DNA from: Actinomycetota bacterium
Lineage (GTDB): Bacteria; Actinomycetota; CADDZG01; WHSQ01
Reading direction: 5' to 3'
Length of the DNA stretch: 18,528 bases
NCBI GenBank assembly: GCA_016781115.1
Contig: JADDQX010000020.1
Coordinates: forward strand, 1 to 18,528
Below, piece after piece: positions 7,335-13,953 of this stretch. A program made the position numbers and the translations under genes. Positions within the stretch are counted from its first letter, which is position 1; every line of letters begins with the position of its first letter. The notes under the pieces are model-generated. The model ran no database searches. It had not been told where the DNA came from and saw only the letters and a program-made list of their open reading frames with translations.

Positions 7335-7657
7335 TCATTCCAGAGCGCCCGCAGCAATCCGCATTGCATCTTGGCTATCGGCGTTTGTCAGGACACCGAT
7401 CCGTTCAAAGGTGCATCGCTTGAACGTGCAGTCCTCGACTCCTACCGCGCCGATCCACTTGTGCGGCCGCATTGCTTAAACTCCCACAACACGTCTTCGA
7501 TGTCTTCGGCGAACGCGCACTCGCTCATGTTGATGTGGCCCATGAATGCCACAACTGCGGGGCCTTTGAAGTCGCAATTCTCGAAGGTCTCGTTCCGGAG
7601 GATTCGATCCTTTGCCAGTTCCGGAAGGAATATCGTCCTGCGGTCCCCACTTGGCAT
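7335..7657 (-). pseudogene. Frameshifted small CxF-repeat (pentapeptide-like) protein, passenger gene
   Basis: The ATG at 7657 has a strong ribosome binding site (AAGGGAG, 7663-7669, 5-nt spacer). The first frame reads MPSGDRRTIFLPELAKDR, then NETFENCDFKGPAVVAF and INMSECAFAEDIEDVLWEF, and stops at 7442. The frame one base away then continues without a break as WIGAVGVEDCTFKRCTFERI and ends with TGA at 7335. The repeated NCDF, ECAF, DCTF and RCTF units fall on both sides, so one ancestral protein of about 106 residues has been split. The switch must lie between 7475 and 7445, because a TAA at 7478-7476 closes the second frame upstream. One lost base explains it. The repeating C-x-F resembles right-handed beta-helix or pentapeptide-type proteins; the function is unknown. 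A sequencing or assembly error is the main alternative to a true pseudogene. Confidence 0.7.
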
Positions 7658-7729
7658 GTGTTCTCCCTTCTGGGGGTGGGCTAGGTGCCATATTCACCCT
7701 CCGCTCAGAAGCTTGCTCTCGCCGAGCAG

Positions 7730-8536
7730 CTAGAAGCGCGTCGTGCTGAAGACGTACAAGACCTGTTCGATCCGATCTCGGATATTGACGAGGTCACGGT
7801 AGACGAACTTTCGCTTGCCGAACGCTACGTCCACGGGCAGGAAATCTGCTGCCACGTAGTCGAAACGGCTTTCATCGAATCCTTCGGGCATCCGCGCCCG
7901 AAGGACTTCGATCTCTGTGTCTCCTTCCAAAGCCTTCCCGACCTCATAGATGACTTCGGAGGACGCGCCGAGGCTGCCGTCTGGCCGCTTGTAGGTGACG
8001 CCAGGGATTTTGTCCGCGCTGACGATGGCAGACGGATGCACAAGCTGATGCTTGTCCGTGTTGTTGAGCCATCGCAACCTACCGAGCGCCTCATTCCCAC
8101 GGTTGTACGGCTGAAAGCTCTCAACGAGTGCGATTGCTTTATCAGGCATCCCCAGGAGCGGCGATGTCCTGTCATCGCTTGCTCTTCGCGTGCGAACGAC
8201 TTGCCTTTTCCAGTCCCGGGGTTGGTTGAGCAACGGGAACGCGGCATTTGGAGCCGGGGTCGATCCCGCGATATCGACCACCACCGTCCAGACGATTTGG
8301 TCCAAGATCGACCGCAAGTTGTGGGCGATGTCCCCGACGATGATTCCCCATCTAGGGTCAGCCCAGAGGCCCTTGTGAGCGACGACATACCACCACTTGT
8401 CGTTCCGCAGCTCGAAATATTCGTGAATCGTGTCCGGCTCATTCTTGAGGAACGCAGCGATGTCCTCGTGAAGTCGTCGCAGGTGTTCATCTGCCCGTTG
8501 CAATTTCAGATGGTGCGTCCAGAAATGAGCGTCCAT
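7730..8536 (-). CDS. Uncharacterised protein with HNLRSxLD and DKH motifs, passenger gene
   Basis: A 268-aa soluble-looking protein without signal peptide or membrane segment. Visible marks are GDIAHNLRSILDQIVW (68-83), AAFPLL (98-103) and LNNTDKHQLVHP (157-168). I recognise this pattern, a helical HNLRSxLD motif followed by a DKH motif, from a recurrent family of uncharacterised actinobacterial proteins, but I know no activity for it. The paired His and Asp residues (H72, D79, D161, H163) could form a metal or catalytic site; this is inference. The ATG at 8536 is preferred because AGGTG stands 3-7 nt upstream; a GTG at 8542 would add two residues. The start is 22 nt from the divergent 58-aa gene. 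Downstream, after 72 nt, lies the frameshifted CxF-repeat gene on the same strand, so the two probably formed one transcript. Confidence 0.8.
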   Translation of the reverse strand: MDAHFWTHHLKLQRADEHLRRLHEDIAAFLKNEPDTIHEYFELRNDKWWYVVAHKGLWADPRWGIIVGDIAHNLRSILDQIVWTVVVDIAGSTPAPNAAFPLLNQPRDWKRQVVRTRRASDDRTSPLLGMPDKAIALVESFQPYNRGNEALGRLRWLNNTDKHQLVHPSAIVSADKIPGVTYKRPDGSLGASSEVIYEVGKALEGDTEIEVLRARMPEGFDESRFDYVAADFLPVDVAFGKRKFVYRDLVNIRDRIEQVLYVFSTTRF

Positions 8537-8558
8537 TGACACCTAGAATGGAGGCACG

Positions 8559-8735
8559 ATGCCGAAGCAATCAGACGACCTCACCCGCGAGGGCGACGAG
8601 CCCCAGCGCACCCCGAAGGCGAAGCTCAAGATTCCCGTCCCCACACGGGACCAGATTAGCTCCGCTCTACGGAAGGCGTCTCAGAAACAGGAGCCGGAAG
8701 GCGAGGCTCAGCCTCGCCAATCACCCGCTCCATAA
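8559..8735 (+). CDS. Small hydrophilic protein (58 aa), divergent passenger gene
   Basis: The frame begins MPKQSDDLTREGDEPQRTPK and contains KLKIPVPTRDQISSALRKAS, ending at TAA 8735. An excellent ribosome binding site, GGAGG at 8550-8554 with a 4-nt spacer, supports the ATG at 8559. The protein is highly charged, with no membrane segment, and likely partly disordered. Small actinobacterial proteins of the pattern MPKxxDDLTREPDEP followed by an IPVPxR motif are familiar to me as recurrent hypothetical proteins, so I consider it a true gene; no function is known. It is divergent from the 268-aa gene (22 nt between starts), and its last 80 nt overlap the 3' end of the transposase gene on the other strand. 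A TAGAAT at 8544-8549 could be its -10 box. Confidence 0.65.
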   Translation: MPKQSDDLTREGDEPQRTPKAKLKIPVPTRDQISSALRKASQKQEPEGEAQPRQSPAP

Positions 8736-9669
8736 ACGCCGTGAACATGCCGCGCCCCACGCGGTCGCGGTTGTTGTAGCGGAAGGCGTATTCGTCCAAG
8801 TAGGACTGAAGGTGCTTGGTCGAAACCGAGTGGTAGACGCCACCGATCCCGCCCTTCGTCAAAGCCCAGAACCCTTCAATCGTGTTCGTGTGGACATCCC
8901 CGCTTACGTAGACCTTCTGCGAGTGGTTCACGCGGCCGTGGTGGTAGCCCCACTTCTCCAACGGCTCAGCCTTCGGAGTCTCGTCTGTGTAGACGGTCGT
9001 CGCGGGGAGAACCTTCTGCATGACGTGGCCGACGAAATCAGGTGCGCGGTTCCCCCTGGCAAGCGTCACGAAGACCTTGCCCGAGTTCTCATTGTCACCA
9101 CGCTGCGCCAAACCGACGACAGGTGTCTTAATAGTTCCGGAGCCGCGTCGGACTCCCTTGGCTTTGCTTCTGGCGGGCGACCGCCACTTGGCTTGTCCAC
9201 CGATGTATGCCTCGTCAACTTCCACGATCCCGTCGAAGGGCGTCTCGTCCTGTGTGAGCAGGGAACGAATCTTGTTGAACATCCTCCAGGCGGTCTTATA
9301 GGTCACGCCAAGCTCACGCTCCAACTGCTTGGCGGAGATGCCGCATCGAGTGCTGGACATCAGGTAGATGCCGTAGAACCACAGGTGCAGCGACGTGGAC
9401 GACTTCTCGAAGATCGTCCCCGCGGTCGGGTGGATTCCGTAGCCACACTTGGCGCAGGAATAGAGTGGGCGGGACTGGACGCGGTGGAAGGTGCGCATCT
9501 CATCGCACTTGGGGCAGAGGTAGTGCCTGCCGCCAGACGAATACAGGGTGCGCCACAGGTAGTCCAGACAGGCGGCATCGTCGGGGAACTCCCGCATGAA
9601 CTCCATGACCGCATAGCGGGAGTCAGACGATCCGGCCCTACGGGGGTTGTTGCGGTTGACGGGTGGCAT
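8656..9669 (-). CDS. IS1595-family (ISXO2-like) transposase
   Basis: A 337-aa transposase. The N-terminal part has a four-cysteine zinc ribbon (C52, C55, C72, C75) ending in CGYGIHPTAGTIFEKS, typical of the IS1595 group. The ISXO2-like DDE domain follows: D152 in VEVDEAYIGG, D229 in YTDE, and the NTIEGFWALTKGGIGGVYH block with N262, E265 and K272. Conserved KHLQSYLDEYAFRYNNR (285-301) closes the domain. The last 20 residues are a low-conservation tail and overlap the 58-aa gene antisense. The ATG at 9669 has AGGAG (9676-9680) 6 nt upstream. The length is normal and all catalytic residues are present, so the enzyme looks intact. Expression is expected from the promoter formed at the right terminal repeat. 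Confidence 0.95.
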   Translation of the reverse strand: MPPVNRNNPRRAGSSDSRYAVMEFMREFPDDAACLDYLWRTLYSSGGRHYLCPKCDEMRTFHRVQSRPLYSCAKCGYGIHPTAGTIFEKSSTSLHLWFYGIYLMSSTRCGISAKQLERELGVTYKTAWRMFNKIRSLLTQDETPFDGIVEVDEAYIGGQAKWRSPARSKAKGVRRGSGTIKTPVVGLAQRGDNENSGKVFVTLARGNRAPDFVGHVMQKVLPATTVYTDETPKAEPLEKWGYHHGRVNHSQKVYVSGDVHTNTIEGFWALTKGGIGGVYHSVSTKHLQSYLDEYAFRYNNRDRVGRGMFTAFMERVIGEAEPRLPAPVSETPSVERS

Positions 9670-9698
9670 CTCTGGCTCCTGGCTAGGTGTGTCTCTAC

Positions 9699-9727
9699 AC
9701 CGTACACCCGTTCGTACCTGTCGTCAA
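9699..9727 (-). promoter_or_regulatory. Transposase promoter overlapping the right terminal repeat
   Basis: On the minus strand TTGACG (9727-9722) and TACGGT (9704-9699) are separated by exactly 17 nt. The first is a near-consensus -35 and the second a fair -10 (TANNNT). The predicted transcription start near 9692 leaves a leader of about 23 nt containing the AGGAG site. The -35 lies inside the right terminal repeat, so transposase binding at this end could repress its own gene. Confidence 0.55.
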
Positions 9728-9739
9728 GGGATAGTTTCC
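9714..9739 (-). repeat. Terminal inverted repeat, right (IRR)
   Basis: Read inward on the minus strand it is GGAAACTATCCCTT followed by GACGACAGGTAC, matching the left repeat at 22 of 26 positions. It directly borders the right target duplication and contains the -35 of the transposase promoter. Confidence 0.85.
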
Positions 9740-9747
9740 TTTCCCTG
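9740..9747. repeat. Target site duplication, right copy (TTTCCCTG)
   Basis: An exact copy of 7059-7066, placed immediately outside the right terminal repeat and 7 nt from the stop codon of the sulfatase-like gene. Confidence 0.8.
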
Positions 9748-9754
9748 AGGCCGT

Positions 9755-11338
9755 TCAGCTCCCCGTAACCGGGAGGGCCACGAGCGATGCGTTCGGCTCG
9801 ATGCGGAACACACGCAGCGTGTGCGGGGGGCCGCGGAACACCTCCGGCGAAAGGAGCGCGTAGAAGCGTCGCTGCCCGTCATCGCCGACGTACGTCCTGG
9901 TCACCGCCTCCACGCGATCGTCGATCGCCAGCGCCAATAGCTCCGCCGCCGCGGCCCCCTCGCCCACCACCGACCCCTTGACCAGAGCGGGGATGAGGCG
10001 GTCGTCGCTCCCGGCGCTCTCCAGGTCCGCTAGGTCGGTGACCGACACCGCGGCAGCCGGGTCCGCGACGACGTCCCCGACGACACGTCCGACGAAGCGC
10101 TGGGTCCCTCTGGGCGCGAGCCGGAACAGGTCCTGCCACCGCTCCACGAAGGAGAACTTCCGGTTCTTCCGCGCCAGAGCCCGCGTCAGATCCTCGCCGG
10201 TGGGATCCAACTCGATCGCTCCCATACGGCGGGTCCGGTCGATGCCGCGCTCGAACAAGTTGATCCCGTCGAGATGGAGCTCACCGCGGACCCCGAGCGT
10301 GTCGGCGATCGTCGGAACCACGTCGATCACCTCGACCGGATCGTCCACGACCTGTGGTTCCTGCTGGGCCGGCATCTTCACGAAAAGAGGGACGTGTGCA
10401 ACATCTCCCGCGGTAAGCGCGGTCGCCGCTCGTTTCGGGTAGTTGGGCGTGAAGGCGATGCCGTGATCCGCCATCACCACGACCATGGCGTGGGTGAACA
10501 GCTCTTGGTGCTGAAGCTTCTCCATCAGGACGCCGAGGATCCGGTCGGCGAACACCGCCTGGAGCATGTGGCGATGGTGCGAAAGGCGCACGAGCCAGCG
10601 ATCACCGCGCCATCTGCGTCCCGGCCCGGGCGTCTCGATATGGCCCGGCAGCGGCCGGGTTCCCGGATACAGCTGACCTGTCGGTAGATACCTCCACGGG
10701 CTATGCGGCATGACCAGGTGGACCACACAGAGGCACGGTTCCTCCACCCGCTCGGTCTCTGCGAGGAAGTGCAGCAGCGCGGCGCCTCGCGGATTCCCTG
10801 ACAAGACATCGAATGGGAGAGGCAGAGATCCGTCCGTGTCTCCCCGAGGAGGACACAGGTCGAGGTGACATAGCGTCGGGAACGCTCGGGAGGTCACGAT
10901 CTCGTGTGACTCCTCTAGCAGAGTAAAGATGCTCTGGGAGACCGGCCCGTGCAGGAGCATGTCCAGCCTGGTCGGGCTAACGCCGGTCAGGATCGACGGC
11001 ACGGCATCGCTCGTGAGCGGGGCGACCGTCGTCGCGTTGCGAAACCAGGTCGTCACGGAACCTAGGCGCGCGAAGTTCGGAAAGAGCTGCTCGTCGATGC
11101 GGACCCCGCGCTCCAGCATCGATACCAGCGGGAGCTCGTCAAAGATGACGATGACTACCGGTGTCGGATCCGCAGCACGAGCCTCGGGCGCAGCTGCAAG
11201 TGGCAGATGACCCGTCGCGACCGAGCGTAGAGAGAGACCGCCAAGATGGATGCGGCGCACACCCCGATCAACCACCTGCTGTCGCGCGCCCGCGCTTTCC
11301 CCAATCGACGCATCCTTCTCAACGGAGTGACGCCACAC
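9755..11338 (-). CDS. Sulfatase / alkaline phosphatase-superfamily hydrolase, N-terminus atypical
   Basis: A frame of 527 aa. The catalytic fold begins at PVVIVIFDELP (60-70; metal-binding D67), continues with FPNFARLG and TVAPLTSDAVPSILTG (104-119), a mid-domain HSPWRYLP, and VVVMADHGIAF (287-297; D291, H292), which are the expected metal ligands of this superfamily. There is no CxPSR sulfatase signature, so phosphoglycerol-transferase-like or other phosphoester substrates are as likely as sulfate esters. Related actinobacterial proteins carry several membrane spans before this domain; here only about 58 unremarkable residues precede it, and a signal-anchor-like sequence appears in another frame (ATG at 11313). 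The GTG at 11338 is therefore a nominal start. The gene begins 15 nt after rnj and ends 7 nt before the mobile element's target repeat. Confidence 0.75.
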   Translation of the reverse strand: MWRHSVEKDASIGESAGARQQVVDRGVRRIHLGGLSLRSVATGHLPLAAAPEARAADPTPVVIVIFDELPLVSMLERGVRIDEQLFPNFARLGSVTTWFRNATTVAPLTSDAVPSILTGVSPTRLDMLLHGPVSQSIFTLLEESHEIVTSRAFPTLCHLDLCPPRGDTDGSLPLPFDVLSGNPRGAALLHFLAETERVEEPCLCVVHLVMPHSPWRYLPTGQLYPGTRPLPGHIETPGPGRRWRGDRWLVRLSHHRHMLQAVFADRILGVLMEKLQHQELFTHAMVVVMADHGIAFTPNYPKRAATALTAGDVAHVPLFVKMPAQQEPQVVDDPVEVIDVVPTIADTLGVRGELHLDGINLFERGIDRTRRMGAIELDPTGEDLTRALARKNRKFSFVERWQDLFRLAPRGTQRFVGRVVGDVVADPAAAVSVTDLADLESAGSDDRLIPALVKGSVVGEGAAAAELLALAIDDRVEAVTRTYVGDDGQRRFYALLSPEVFRGPPHTLRVFRIEPNASLVALPVTGS

Positions 11339-11353
11339 CTGCGGGAGGTTTGG

Positions 11354-13018
11354 CTAGACCTCGATGACGATCGGCAGAAGCATGGGCCTGCGACGAGTGG
11401 ACTGCCACACGAACTCGCCCAGGGCCCTGCGGCAGGTCTTCTTCAGAACCGCCCATTCGGTCGCGTGCTCGTCCTCGAGCAGGTCGAGGGCCTCGGCGAC
11501 CCGATCCGCGGCCTCGTCGAGCAGAGCCCGGGATCCCTCTTCGAACACGAACCCGCGACTGATGAGGTCGGGGCCCGCGATCAACTCCCCCGTATGGGAG
11601 TCGATCGTGATCACGCAAACCAGGATCCCGTCTCCCGCCAGAACCCGGCGGTCGCGCAACACGACCGGCCCCACGTCGCCGACACCGAGCCCATCGACCA
11701 GGACCATCCCCGCACGTACGGACTCACCTCTGCGTACGCGGCCGTCGTGTAGCTCCAAGACATCTCCGTCCTCGACGATGTTGATCACATCGGACGACAC
11801 GCCGACCGATTCCGCGATGTTCCGGTGGAGAGCGAGCTGGCGGAACTCGCCGTGGACGGGGGTGAAGTACCGCGGTCTGACGAGCGCGAGCAGCTCCGCC
11901 AACTCCTCCGATGCGGCGTGGCCCGAGACGTGTACCGGACTGCTGCCTCCGTGATAGACGTCGGCGCCCGCCTTGTAGAGGCCGTTGATCACGCGGTGGA
12001 CCGCGGACTCGTTGCCGGGGATCGGGCTCGCGGAAAGGATGACGGTGTCGCCCGGACCGACGTCGACGAACTTGTGCTCGCCGGCCGCGATCAGTGACAG
12101 CGCGGAGAACGGTTCGCCCTGCGACCCCGTGCTCACCACCACCGTCTTCGATAGAGGCAGTTGATCCAGGTCTTCGATGTCGACCACCGTCGAGGGGTGG
12201 ACGCGGATATGTCCCAGATCCCGCCCCACGTCGACGTTGTTCACCATCGAGCGCCCGACGAAGGCGACGTGACGATCGGTCGCCTCGGCCGCCTCGCATA
12301 CCTGTTGGACGCGATGCAGGTTCGACGCGAAGCACGCGACGATGATGCGACCGCCGGCCTTCGAGAAGATGTCCCGCAGCCCGTTACCCACCAGCGACTC
12401 CGAGGGGGTCCGGCCGGGCGTCTCGGCGTTCGTCGAATCCGACAACATGAGGTCGACCCCTTCGGCCCCCAGGGCGCGGAAGCCTTCGATGTCGGTGAGC
12501 CGCCCATCGATCGGAGCTTCGTCAAGCTTGAAGTCGCCGGTGTAGAGGATGCGGCCGTCCACCGTGTCCACCGCCACCGAGATCGCGTCCGGGATCGAAT
12601 GCGACACCGCGAGGAAGCGACAACGGAAGTCACCGATCTCCGTCGTTCCCGGCGCGGATATCTGGATCATGTCCGCCTCTTGAGAGGCTTCGTCGAGACG
12701 TTTGCGCGCCATCCCCAGAGTCAACGCGGTCCCGTAGACGGGGACGTCGACGCTCTTGAGGAACCACGACAGCGCTCCCACGTGGTCTTCGTGCCCGTGC
12801 GTCAGCACCACGCCGACGCACTTCTCGGCCCTCTCCGAGATGTAACTGAAGTCGGGAAGGACCAGGTCGACGCCCAGCATCTCGTCGGTGGGGAACGACA
12901 GGCCGGCGTCGATCACCAATATGTCGTTGCGCGTTTCGATCGCGATCATGTTGCGACCGATCTCACCGAGGCCCCCGAGGAATATGACCCTCGTGGACGC
13001 CCCACCGTCGCTCCTCAC
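11354..13018 (-). CDS. rnj: Ribonuclease J
   Basis: A 554-aa metallo-beta-lactamase/beta-CASP nuclease of normal RNase J length. The N-terminus has VIFLGGLGEIGRNM (11-24), followed by the metal motif THGHEDHVGAL (73-83; H74, H76, D78, H79). LMLSDSTNAETPGRT marks the later metal-binding part, the beta-CASP domain follows, and SGHAASEE and PVHGEFRQL belong to the end of the catalytic core. A C-terminal RNase J domain completes the protein. RNase J has 5'-to-3' exonuclease and endonuclease activity in mRNA decay and rRNA maturation in the cytoplasm. The start is GTG at 13018, overlapping the dapA stop as GTGA (4 nt), which indicates translational coupling. The dapA-rnj pair is a conserved actinobacterial arrangement. 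Confidence 0.95.
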   Translation of the reverse strand: MRSDGGASTRVIFLGGLGEIGRNMIAIETRNDILVIDAGLSFPTDEMLGVDLVLPDFSYISERAEKCVGVVLTHGHEDHVGALSWFLKSVDVPVYGTALTLGMARKRLDEASQEADMIQISAPGTTEIGDFRCRFLAVSHSIPDAISVAVDTVDGRILYTGDFKLDEAPIDGRLTDIEGFRALGAEGVDLMLSDSTNAETPGRTPSESLVGNGLRDIFSKAGGRIIVACFASNLHRVQQVCEAAEATDRHVAFVGRSMVNNVDVGRDLGHIRVHPSTVVDIEDLDQLPLSKTVVVSTGSQGEPFSALSLIAAGEHKFVDVGPGDTVILSASPIPGNESAVHRVINGLYKAGADVYHGGSSPVHVSGHAASEELAELLALVRPRYFTPVHGEFRQLALHRNIAESVGVSSDVINIVEDGDVLELHDGRVRRGESVRAGMVLVDGLGVGDVGPVVLRDRRVLAGDGILVCVITIDSHTGELIAGPDLISRGFVFEEGSRALLDEAADRVAEALDLLEDEHATEWAVLKKTCRRALGEFVWQSTRRRPMLLPIVIEV

Positions 13019-13920
13019 AGGAGGCCCGCGCGCTCCAGTGCAGCTGCGATAGTGGCGGACTCATCGGGAGTGACCGGCACGAGCGGGAGGCGCGGCTCGC
13101 CGACGTCGATCCCGATCATGTTCACCGCCGCCTTCACGGGGATCGGACTGCTCGTCAGACCCATGATCGTCTGCATCAGCGGCAACAGCTCCAGATAGAT
13201 CCGCTTGGCCTCATCGACCTTGCCGTCGTTGAACGCGGACACGATCTGCTTGATCTGAGGACCTACGAGGTGCGAGCAGACCGAGACGATCCCCGTGGCG
13301 CCCGCAGCCAGGTGCGGCATCAGCAGGGGGTCGTCGCCCGAGTAGATCTCGAAGTCGTGGCAACCCGCCGCGTCGAGCTCCGCCCGCAGCTTCGCGGTCT
13401 CGCTCGCGTCCCCCACCGCCTCTTTGTCCGCGACGATCTTCTCGTGCTTGGCGAGCTCCACCATCGTGGGTCGCTCGATGCGCTTCGAGGTCCGGCCCGG
13501 GATGTCGTAGACCATGATCGGAACCGAAGACGCGTCCGCTACAGCGCGGAAATGCGCGAGCAAGCCGTTCTGCGGCGGCTTCGAGTAGTAAGGCGTCACC
13601 ACCAGGCAGGCATCGACCCCGCGTTCGCCCGCTTGTTTGGTGAGCTCGATCGACTCTGCCGTGTTGTAAGTGCCCGTGCCCGCGATGACGCTGGCGCCGG
13701 AGCCGACCTCGTCCACCACGGTTTCGAACAGCGCGAGCTTCTCCTCATGCGACAGCGTCGGCGACTCGCCGGTGGTCCCGCACACGACGATCCCATCCGA
13801 CCCGTGCTCGACGAGGTGCCGCGCCAACCGCCGCGTGGTTCCAAGGTTCAGCGAACCGTCCTTGTTGAAGGGCGTCACCATCGCGGTGATCACCTCTCCG
13901 AACCGAGCCGCCTGTGCCAT
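13015..13920 (-). CDS. dapA: 4-hydroxy-tetrahydrodipicolinate synthase
   Basis: A 301-aa class I aldolase of normal length. Key residues are visible: T49 and T50 in GTTGES, Y112 in TPYYSKP, Y138 in VYDIPGRTS, and the Schiff-base lysine K166 in VADKEAVGD. DapA condenses pyruvate with aspartate semialdehyde in the diaminopimelate/lysine pathway, supplying peptidoglycan. I chose the ATG at 13920 because GGAGGTGA (13926-13933) stands 5 nt before it; a GTG at 13935 would place that site inside the gene. Asp instead of the more usual residue just before K166 is a small deviation, and related aldolases (N-acetylneuraminate lyase type) cannot be fully excluded, but the rnj neighbour supports DapA. 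dapB is not in the window. Confidence 0.92.
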   Translation of the reverse strand: MAQAARFGEVITAMVTPFNKDGSLNLGTTRRLARHLVEHGSDGIVVCGTTGESPTLSHEEKLALFETVVDEVGSGASVIAGTGTYNTAESIELTKQAGERGVDACLVVTPYYSKPPQNGLLAHFRAVADASSVPIMVYDIPGRTSKRIERPTMVELAKHEKIVADKEAVGDASETAKLRAELDAAGCHDFEIYSGDDPLLMPHLAAGATGIVSVCSHLVGPQIKQIVSAFNDGKVDEAKRIYLELLPLMQTIMGLTSSPIPVKAAVNMIGIDVGEPRLPLVPVTPDESATIAAALERAGLL

Positions 13921-13925
13921 CTGAC

Positions 13926-13933
13926 TCACCTCC
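13926..13933 (-). promoter_or_regulatory. Ribosome binding site that decides the dapA start
   Basis: GGAGGTGA on the minus strand, almost a full Shine-Dalgarno match, ends 5 nt before the ATG at 13920. It would lie within the coding region if the upstream GTG (13935) were used, so the shorter protein is favoured. Confidence 0.75.
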
Positions 13934-13953
13934 ACCGGGTGTAAGAGGCCTAA

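Larger units (their letters stand above)
7067..9739. mobile_element. IS1595-family (ISXO2-like) element with passenger genes
   Basis: A 2673-bp element bounded by terminal inverted repeats of 26 bp with 22 matches, flanked by an exact 8-bp direct repeat TTTCCCTG. It encodes one DDE transposase (8656-9669) near the right end. The left 1.6 kb, not needed for transposition, holds four other reading frames: a 50-aa membrane peptide, a frameshifted CxF-repeat protein, a 268-aa uncharacterised protein and a 58-aa protein. IS1595 relatives with passenger genes are known; this cargo combination I do not recognise. The interior looks visibly less GC-rich than the neighbouring housekeeping genes. Removing the element and one repeat restores a 55-nt gap between the sulfatase gene and ftsK. 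A one-base offset (GGGGAAC against GGAAAC) at the outer tips leaves the left boundary uncertain by 1 nt. Confidence 0.85.

Noticed and set aside
7130..7369. A 79-aa minus-strand frame crossing the end of the 50-aa gene
   Set aside because: Pro/Ser-rich product, no ribosome binding site, and it overlaps the genuine end of the frameshifted gene in another frame.
7442..7480. Programmed -1 frameshifting at TTTAAG in the cargo gene
   Set aside because: A -1 slip at TTTAAG would read TAA (7478-7476) at once, and no other slippery heptamer lies in the permitted 30-nt interval; base loss or sequence error fits better.
7476..7697. A 73-aa minus-strand frame with a good GGAGGG site before GTGAATATG
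   Set aside because: It overlaps the CxF-repeat protein in another frame and its product is a Pro/Arg-rich sequence without pattern; the CxF repeats in the other frame are convincing.
13270..13944. A 224-aa plus-strand open frame opposite dapA
   Set aside because: Shadow of dapA codons; no independent support.
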